NCBI GenBank assembly: GCA_002506105.1
Contig: DAWU01000009.1
Coordinates: forward strand, 52,468-116,467
Reading direction: 5' to 3'
From: Methanolinea sp. UBA275
Lineage (GTDB): Archaea > Halobacteriota > Methanomicrobia > Methanomicrobiales > Methanospirillaceae
DNA: 64,000 bases
The position numbers were made by a program, and so were the translations under genes. A model generated the notes under the pieces. That model did no database searches and was not told where the DNA came from. It saw nothing but the letters and a program-made list of their open reading frames with translations. Each line of letters starts with the position of its first letter. Within the stretch, counting starts at the first letter, position 1. This document shows, one piece after another, positions 58,864-64,000 of the stretch.

Positions 58864-60098
58864 CATTCGCGGTACGCAGTGCAAATTATCTCTATCTCCT
58901 TCTCTCCATGTGCTGATGAGAGGAAGTTTGTCTCAAATTGTGAGGGTGGTAAAAATACGCCCTTCCCGAGCATCTTCTCCCAGAATATCCTGAATGCTGC
59001 GGTGTCGCATTCTTTCACTTCGGTGTAATTCTTCGGGGGTTGTTGACGGAAGAAGAACTTGAACATCGAGCCGAGAGATACTGCTGACCCGAACCGTGTA
59101 TCTGCTGCAGATTCTGCAATCTGCCTGGCCTTTGCTGCAAGTTCCCTGTACATCTCCCTGTTCCGGTGAAGGTACTGGATAATCGCCATGCCTGCAGAGA
59201 GCGAGAGCGGATTTCCGGAGTAGGTCCCTGCATTGTAGACAGGACCTGAAGGTGCGATCTGCTCCATGATCTCCCTCCGCCCGCCAAATGCACCGATAGG
59301 AAGGCCCCCGCCAATGATCTTCCCGAGGGTTGTGAGATCCGGTTTCACGTTGTAGTATACCTGTGCTCCCCCGATCCCCAGCCTGTATCCAGTAATCACT
59401 TCGTCGAATATGAGGAGTATGTCATGGGATCGTGTGATCTCGCGGACTCCTGCAAGGTATCCGGGTTCCGGCAGGACCGGACCTATATTTCCCATAACGG
59501 GCTCGATGATGAATGCAGCCACATCGCTGTTTTTTGAGACGAGAGCTTCGAGAGCTTCGAGATCATTATACGGGACCTGCCGGGTCTTTCCAACCACTTC
59601 GGGGAGAACACCTGCGGAATCGGGGATGCCAAGCGTTGTGGCGCCTGACCCGGCTTTTACAAGGACTGCATCGTGGGCACCGTGGAACCCCCCCTCCACC
59701 TTGATGATCTCCTTTTTGCCGGTGAATCCCCGTGCAAGGCGGATGGCGGCCATCGTCGCTTCACTACCACTGGATACGAACCTGATCATGTCCATTCCGG
59801 GATGATCCCGGGTTAAGAGGGATGCATATGCCGGTTCGATCGGAGCAGGTGTTCCGTAGAGCCATCCCTTTTCAAGCTGATTTTCTATGGCGGCTTTAAT
59901 TTCAGGATGGGCATGCCCGAGTATCAGGGGGCCGTACGCCAGGCAGCAGTCGATGAGGTCATCTCCGTCGACTGTTGTGATATGAGACCCTGATGCCTCC
60001 TTTGTATAGAACGGATAAGGCTTAATCGCCCGCACAGGGCTGCTGACCCCCCCGGGCATAAGTGTCTCGGCAGTCCTGAAATACTCAGCGCTCTTCAT
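58851..60098 (-). CDS. hemL: Glutamate-1-semialdehyde 2,1-aminomutase
   Basis: A 415-residue PLP enzyme that turns glutamate-1-semialdehyde into 5-aminolevulinate. It has AETLMPGGVSSPVRAIKPYPF, CLAYGPLILGHAHPEI, FVSSGSEATMAAIRLARGFTG, LIFDEVITGYRLG, TTLGKIIGGGLPIGAFGGR with the cofactor Lys, and AGTYSGNPLSLSAG. GGAGTGG precedes the ATG at 60098; the frame continues to 60125 inside hemB. It overlaps hemB by 14 bases and hemC by 13, so the operon is tightly packed. Confidence 0.97.
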   Translation of the reverse strand: MKSAEYFRTAETLMPGGVSSPVRAIKPYPFYTKEASGSHITTVDGDDLIDCCLAYGPLILGHAHPEIKAAIENQLEKGWLYGTPAPIEPAYASLLTRDHPGMDMIRFVSSGSEATMAAIRLARGFTGKKEIIKVEGGFHGAHDAVLVKAGSGATTLGIPDSAGVLPEVVGKTRQVPYNDLEALEALVSKNSDVAAFIIEPVMGNIGPVLPEPGYLAGVREITRSHDILLIFDEVITGYRLGIGGAQVYYNVKPDLTTLGKIIGGGLPIGAFGGRREIMEQIAPSGPVYNAGTYSGNPLSLSAGMAIIQYLHRNREMYRELAAKARQIAESAADTRFGSAVSLGSMFKFFFRQQPPKNYTEVKECDTAAFRIFWEKMLGKGVFLPPSQFETNFLSSAHGEKEIEIICTAYRECLSV

Positions 60099-61050
60099 CA
60101 AGCCACTCCGCAACGTCGTTGGCAAAATAGGTGATGATAATGTCTGCGCCAGCCCTTTTCATGCAGGTTAAGGATTCCATTACGACATCCCTCTCCTTCA
60201 GCCACCCTTTTTCGGCAGCAGCCTTGATCATGGCATATTCCCCGCTTACCTGGAACGCTGCGACGGGGATCCCGAGGGTTCGGATTTCTGCGAGAAGGTC
60301 GAGGTAGAATCCTGCGGGTTTTACCATAAGAATATCCGCACCCTCATCGAGGTCGAGCATCGACTCCATGATGGCTTCCCGTGCATTTCCGGGATGTATC
60401 TGGTAGGTAGTGCGGTCGCCGAAATGGAATCCCGATTCTGCCGCTTCCCGGAATGGACCATAGAGAGCGCTGGCAAACTTGGTCGAGTATGACATGATGA
60501 GCACGTCGGAAAATCCTTCCCTGTCCAGTGCCTGCCTCACCGACTGGACCACACCGTCAAGCATGCACGAGGGTGCGACGATGTCCGCGCCGGATTGTGC
60601 ATGGCTGATTGCGATCCGGTCCATGAGATCAAGAGAGGGATCGTTGAGCAGATCGGTTCCACATCGTGTGGTGCCTACGATGCCACAGTGCCCGTGATCG
60701 GTATATTCGCAGGCACACACATCGGTGATAACGAGCATTCCCGGAACCTGTTTTTTTATCGTGCCAATCGCTCTCTGCACCACCCCCCCGGGATCATACG
60801 CCGCGGAAGCATCCCCATCCTTTTCCCCGGGTATCCCAAAGAGGAGCACTGCCCGGATCCCTTTATCCCAGAGACGCTGGCAGGTGTCCCCGATCTCTTT
60901 CGGCGGGTACCGGAACTGGCCGGGCATTGATGTGATTGGCCTCCTTGCCTGTGTTGTCTCATCGACAAAGAGGGGAGCCACAAGATCCGTCTTCCGGAGT
61001 GCCTGCTCTCTCAGGAATGGCTGGATGAGTTTTCCCCTCAGTCTTCTCAT
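60085..61050 (-). CDS. hemB: Delta-aminolevulinic acid dehydratase (porphobilinogen synthase)
   Basis: A 321-residue HemB that condenses two 5-aminolevulinates. The zinc-site Cys motif DVCACEYTDHGHCGI places it among zinc-dependent enzymes. The catalytic lysines are in IMSYSTKFASALYGPFREA and ILMVKPAGFYLDLL. RMRRLR starts the protein. The ATG at 61050 overlaps the hemA stop (ATGA); the frame is open to 61068. Length is as expected. Confidence 0.97.
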   Translation of the reverse strand: MRRLRGKLIQPFLREQALRKTDLVAPLFVDETTQARRPITSMPGQFRYPPKEIGDTCQRLWDKGIRAVLLFGIPGEKDGDASAAYDPGGVVQRAIGTIKKQVPGMLVITDVCACEYTDHGHCGIVGTTRCGTDLLNDPSLDLMDRIAISHAQSGADIVAPSCMLDGVVQSVRQALDREGFSDVLIMSYSTKFASALYGPFREAAESGFHFGDRTTYQIHPGNAREAIMESMLDLDEGADILMVKPAGFYLDLLAEIRTLGIPVAAFQVSGEYAMIKAAAEKGWLKERDVVMESLTCMKRAGADIIITYFANDVAEWLDEER

Positions 61051-62330
61051 TCTTCGTTGCGGAAACACAATCGTTCACCTCTTGTAATTGCTGCCACCAG
61101 TGACTCAGCGGATTTCTGGTCTCCCTGCTCGGCGCAGAGCCTGATCGATACGGTAACATCAGAAAGGATCTTCTTCATGAGCACGCGGGAGAGATCGTCG
61201 ATGATCTCCCTGGTCCTCTCATCACATGATCCGAGCCTTGAGAGGGCTTTCTCCCGTTCCCGGACGCGGATTGATTCTGCCCAGGTGTGGAGCATTGCAA
61301 GAATGTCATCAGCTGCCCTGCTGTTGATCAGCCGTGTACACTGGAGGAGTTCCTGTTCAAGGTAAAGAGCTGCCTTCTCTGCCTCGCTCCTCCTGGAATC
61401 CATGGTCATCTCGTTTATATGCCGGAGGTTGTCAATGCTAAACAGGGTGATTCCGGCGATAACTTCAGCACCCTCTTCAACATCCCTGGGCTGCGCAATG
61501 TCGATCAGGATGAGAGGCCTGGGGGTATTGTCATTTGGCCAGCATCGCGCTTTCATTACTTCCTTCAGATGGTTGCAGTGGATGACAGGATGGGGTGCAG
61601 AAGTGCACGAGATGACAACATCGGACTGGACCATGTAACGGCTCAGGTCATCAAACCGGACCGCTCTTCCCCCTATCTTCCTGGCAAGCATCTCCGCTCT
61701 TGAAAATGTACGGTTTGCAACATATATGGCGGTGAGTTCTTTTGCAGCCAGTGCCTGTGCCACCAGCATGCCAATCTCTCCAGAACCGATTACCAGGATA
61801 TGCTTTCCCTTAAGCGTGCCAAGCTGCTCCTCCGCAAGGATGACTGCTGCTGATCCGATGGAGACGGCTCCCTTGTTGATCTCGGTCCTCCGCCGGGCTT
61901 CGATACCGGTGTGCACCGCTTTATTCACACAGAGTTCGAGTACCGGGCTTGAACAATCAGCCTCCTTTGACATGAGGAGGGCTTTCTTGAGCTGGCCAAG
62001 GATCTGGTCCTCACCAAGGATCATGGAGTCAATCCCGCATGCAAGTTGCAGGAGATGCCTCATGGCATCGACCCCCGTGCAGATCGAGAACTGGCTCTTT
62101 CCTTCCTTCTCGAGGAATCCGGCAAGGGTATCAGGTTCACCATGCACGAATACCTCCACCCTGTTGCATGTCTGGAGGAGCATGACACCCCTGAAACGAT
62201 CCCGCGCCCGTTCGAGGAATGCCCTCTCGTCCGGGAACCGTGCTTGTTCGAGCACATCCACCTTTGCAGTGTGATGGCTTATCCCAGCAATAGCCAGGGG
62301 TGTGAAGAAATAGGGAGGATTCTCATTCAT
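61047..62330 (-). CDS. hemA: Glutamyl-tRNA reductase
   Basis: A 427-residue enzyme that reduces glutamyl-tRNA(Glu) to glutamate-1-semialdehyde, the first committed step of tetrapyrrole synthesis by the C5 route. It has LAIAGISHHTAKVDVLEQAR, the catalytic Cys in MLLQTCNRVEVFV, GIDSMILGEDQILGQLKKA, RRRTEINKGAVSIGSAAV, and the NADPH site ILVIGSGEIGMLVAQAL. A helical dimerisation domain fills the C terminus. The ATG at 62330 overlaps the upstream met8-like stop; the frame up to 62393 is not HemA-like. Confidence 0.97.
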   Translation of the reverse strand: MNENPPYFFTPLAIAGISHHTAKVDVLEQARFPDERAFLERARDRFRGVMLLQTCNRVEVFVHGEPDTLAGFLEKEGKSQFSICTGVDAMRHLLQLACGIDSMILGEDQILGQLKKALLMSKEADCSSPVLELCVNKAVHTGIEARRRTEINKGAVSIGSAAVILAEEQLGTLKGKHILVIGSGEIGMLVAQALAAKELTAIYVANRTFSRAEMLARKIGGRAVRFDDLSRYMVQSDVVISCTSAPHPVIHCNHLKEVMKARCWPNDNTPRPLILIDIAQPRDVEEGAEVIAGITLFSIDNLRHINEMTMDSRRSEAEKAALYLEQELLQCTRLINSRAADDILAMLHTWAESIRVREREKALSRLGSCDERTREIIDDLSRVLMKKILSDVTVSIRLCAEQGDQKSAESLVAAITRGERLCFRNEE

Positions 62331-62953
62331 TGAAGATACCTCCGGGAGATGAGGGACCAGGCAGTGACCTCTCCCTCGCGAAGCGCAGACCATACCTCGC
62401 GGTCCTTCAGCACCTTCCAGACAATCGTTTTCCGCTCCTCCTGGTCGGGAAGGCAGTCCTTCAGATATGCACGGAGTCTCTCCTGGAGATCGATCATCCG
62501 GTCAAGGTCAGGAAGTGTTGATTCAAGATATTCCCTGAGAAAGCGGGAGACGCCCGGACTCGAGCCCAGGGTGCTGATGGCAAGAACGAACCGTTCCCCA
62601 TGAATGATTGATGGTATCAGGAGGTCTCCTGTCTCACCCGCGGCATTGTTGAAGAGGATCTTTTTCGAAATGCACAATCTACGAATCCTGTTGTTCTGTT
62701 CCTGGTCGGGCGTCGCTGCGATGACAAGAAACGCATCATCGATGAGGGCCTGCAGGGTCTCATCACCTGTTGTATTCAGATCCAGGGATTGGCATTCCAC
62801 ATGAAGACTGGAGAATGCCGGGGAGAATGACCTGCTGTAGGCTGTCACCCTTGCTTCCGGGGCAAAATATGCGGCTTTTCGTGCCCCGACCTCTCCGCCA
62901 CCGAAGATCACCACGGTTTTATCAGAGACGTCGACCAGGAGAGGGATCATCAT
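62327..62953 (-). CDS. Precorrin-2 dehydrogenase / sirohydrochlorin ferrochelatase-like (Met8)
   Basis: A 208-residue NAD-dependent precorrin-2 dehydrogenase of the Met8/CysG-N family, oxidising precorrin-2 to sirohydrochlorin. It has the Rossmann start LLVDVSDKTVVIFGGGEVGARKA, AFLVIAATPDQEQNNRIRRLC, ILFNNAAGETGDLLIPSI and LAISTLGSSPGVSRFLREYLE, matching the family's NAD site and middle domain. A chelatase step may be done by this protein or by a CbiX elsewhere. It is the first gene of the operon; a TATA-like CCTATAAG around 63017-63024 may drive it. It overlaps hemA by ATGA. Confidence 0.93.
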   Translation of the reverse strand: MMIPLLVDVSDKTVVIFGGGEVGARKAAYFAPEARVTAYSRSFSPAFSSLHVECQSLDLNTTGDETLQALIDDAFLVIAATPDQEQNNRIRRLCISKKILFNNAAGETGDLLIPSIIHGERFVLAISTLGSSPGVSRFLREYLESTLPDLDRMIDLQERLRAYLKDCLPDQEERKTIVWKVLKDREVWSALREGEVTAWSLISRRYLQ

Positions 62954-63124
62954 TATAGGTGTGGCCCCTCTTTTTCATTAAGGTGTTGGAATCACGCAGA
63001 TACCCCACCGGTGTTTCTTATAGGATCGTGTGGTTCCTGTAAAAAGGAAAGGGAATTATGCCCGTATTGTCGGGAATTCGATACCCTTATTATTGAATAC
63101 CTCATATTGTGTAGAGCAAAAACC

Positions 63125-63196
63125 GCGCCGATAGTGTAGTGGTTATCACTAGGCGTTGCCAACGCCTAAACCCGGGTTCGAGTCCCGGTCGGCGCA
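63125..63196 (+). tRNA. tRNA-Gly (anticodon GCC)
   Basis: A 72-base cloverleaf. The acceptor arms GCGCCGA (63125-63131) and TCGGCGC (63189-63195) pair fully, with A as discriminator. The anticodon stem AGGCG/CGCCT holds the loop TTGCCAA with anticodon GCC. The T-arm has CCGGG TTCGAGT CCCGG. No CCA is encoded and no intron is present. A TATA-like TTATTAT lies about 38 bases upstream. Strongly AT-rich sequence begins right after the gene, and tRNA 3' ends are common integration sites. Confidence 0.97.
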
Positions 63197-63272
63197 CTTA
63201 GCCGTAAGGTTCAAAGCGCTTACTTCTTTTAGGACAGTTATATTGGTTTATTTTTATTTGGAATGTTAATAA
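63197..63272. other. AT-rich junction between tRNA-Gly and the OLD-like gene
   Basis: The 76 bases after the tRNA become AT-rich within about 20 bases and carry no gene. If this is an island boundary, an attachment repeat of the tRNA 3' end would be expected at the far side, which is outside the window. No repeat of the tRNA end is seen within the visible part. Confidence 0.35.
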
Positions 63273-64000
63273 TTATGATAATCTATCTTTTATTTGTTGG
63301 ATTATTCTATCTCTATCCGCGTCTGATAGGCAAATAGTACACCACTCTTTAGCCATAATTTCCCAAACACGATTTGAACTCATTCTTGTTCTATTTCCAA
63401 TAATACTCGTCCATTCATGATGGTCAGGATGGAACATTGCATCTTCAAATATTGTAAATAATTGACCGGCACCAATTCCAAAACGTTCAGGTAAATTTTC
63501 CCAATTTGCTATTCTCAACTGATTGAAAATAACTCGTTCTGGTGCATCTTTCCCAGGTAAAATAATACATCCAGGAGATTCTTCCATTTCTCCATCGAGT
63601 ACACCAATTGATTTATAAGGGAGTTTATGATTTGATCCTAATTCACCCATTACTTTAACGACGTTGGCAGGGCCAACATTACTAAATGATAATCTCGGTA
63701 GTAATACAGAACCCTCATTATGAGAAGCAATAATGTCTCTTAAAAGTGTGTTAGCTTCTTTATCCTCAACAAAAAGATGCAGCTCCGGATGGACACTTTC
63801 ATCAATATAACTCATAGCAAATTCTGGCGAAATTCCATAGACAATATTCAAACCATTAATCCCAGGAAGAAGCAACACCCTTGCCTCTCGTGGAAGCTCT
63901 TCTAAAATATAAGGACTATGGGTTGATAGTATTATTTGGATTCGTTTCTGCCGACAGAACCATAATAAAAATTGGATTATAGTTAAGAACCTATTATATT
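63273..64000 (-). CDS. OLD-like ATPase with C-terminal TOPRIM-like region (5' part missing)
   Basis: The 3' part (241 residues) of a gene that continues past the window end. Reading through from base 63998, the frame gives RFLTIIQFLLWFCRQKRIQI, then the ABC-type H-loop ILSTHSPYILEELP, so this is the end of an SMC/RecF-like ATPase domain. Beyond it, LHLFVEDKEANTLLRDII, VKVMGELGSNHKLPYKSIGVLDGEME and the tail look like a TOPRIM-type nuclease region, as in OLD proteins of phage defence (for example Gabija GajA and similar). A GTG at 63878 is not the real start. One 60-base line of this gene (63601-63660) has 19 G+C, against 34 of 60 in a hemA line. This indicates foreign DNA. Confidence 0.65.
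   Translation of the reverse strand, partial: YNRFLTIIQFLLWFCRQKRIQIILSTHSPYILEELPREARVLLLPGINGLNIVYGISPEFAMSYIDESVHPELHLFVEDKEANTLLRDIIASHNEGSVLLPRLSFSNVGPANVVKVMGELGSNHKLPYKSIGVLDGEMEESPGCIILPGKDAPERVIFNQLRIANWENLPERFGIGAGQLFTIFEDAMFHPDHHEWTSIIGNRTRMSSNRVWEIMAKEWCTICLSDADRDRIIQQIKDRLS

Noticed and set aside
63273..63878. Treating the terminal gene as a complete 201-residue protein starting at GTG 63878
   Set aside because: The frame continues without a stop to the window end, and the upstream residues form the ATPase H-loop STHSP, so the gene is 5'-truncated by the window.
1..64000. CRISPR arrays, insertion sequences, transposases or rRNA genes
   Set aside because: I saw no regularly spaced repeats, no transposase-like frames with terminal repeats, and no rRNA sequence. 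The only RNA gene I can support is tRNA-Gly.

Overview
The window is chromosomal DNA of a methanogenic archaeon, most likely of the order Methanomicrobiales. The evidence is the mix of archaeal information-processing genes (RadA, RPA, FEN1 with a PCNA-binding tail, archaeal Nog1), methanogen-specific families (DUF1890, DUF1894), archaeal lipid and nucleotide enzymes, an anaerobic cobalt-early cobalamin operon, and a presenilin-type protease whose catalytic aspartates fall at the same numbers (162 and 220) as I recall for the Methanoculleus marisnigri protein. Gene density is high. Many neighbours share ATGA stop/start overlaps, and several genes look leaderless.

Layout. 1-7.6 kb (minus): a molybdate/tungstate import locus. 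It holds a WtpABC-type ABC transporter, two TupA-type lipoproteins (one fused to a second WtpA-like binding domain), and three secreted or lipid-anchored proteins resembling the sulfite-oxidase (molybdopterin) fold. 7.7-9.0 kb: hisD. 9.2-13.6 kb (minus): a surface protein, then a compact set of a BrxC/BrxD-type ATPase, a TPR-winged-helix protein and a GT2 glycosyltransferase. 14-21.4 kb: thioesterase, pyrG, guaA (synthetase subunit), argD, sod, hisC, an AK6-like kinase and a CDP-alcohol phosphatidyltransferase. 21.6-26.8 kb: FEN1, a presenilin-like protease, Nog1, an HTH-CBS regulator, a PRC-barrel protein and phosphoglycolate phosphatase. 27.0-32.7 kb (plus): cbiTLFGHCDE, eight genes of corrin-ring synthesis. 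33-40.4 kb (minus): DNA repair genes (MutY-like glycosylase, class II photolyase, MutL, MutS). 40.5-47.2 kb: a thioredoxin-domain protein, a flavin-binding protein, HAD phosphatase, SRAP/HMCES, an iron-sulfur flavoprotein, a DUF2284 protein and a UPF0316 membrane protein. 47.5-52 kb (minus): a two-subunit 2-oxoacid:ferredoxin oxidoreductase, then DUF1894-DUF1890-fdhD-cutA. 52.1-56.9 kb (plus): dapL-lysA-rpa-radA. 57.2-62.95 kb (minus): met8-hemA-hemB-hemL-hemC-cobA, which converts glutamyl-tRNA to precorrin-2 but has no recognisable hemD. 63.1 kb: a tRNA-Gly, followed at once by AT-rich DNA carrying an OLD-like ATPase gene that runs off the window.

How it fits together. The hem and cbi operons together cover most of tetrapyrrole synthesis up to the corrin ring, needed for B12-dependent methyl transfer and, presumably, F430. 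The Mo/W uptake locus, fdhD and the methanogen-specific DUFs point to molybdenum- or tungsten-dependent formate and formylmethanofuran dehydrogenases encoded elsewhere. The least explained parts are the Mo/W surface proteins, the TPR-wHTH/BrxD-like ATPase pair, the DUF1894/1890-fdhD-cutA cluster, and the AT-rich segment beside tRNA-Gly.
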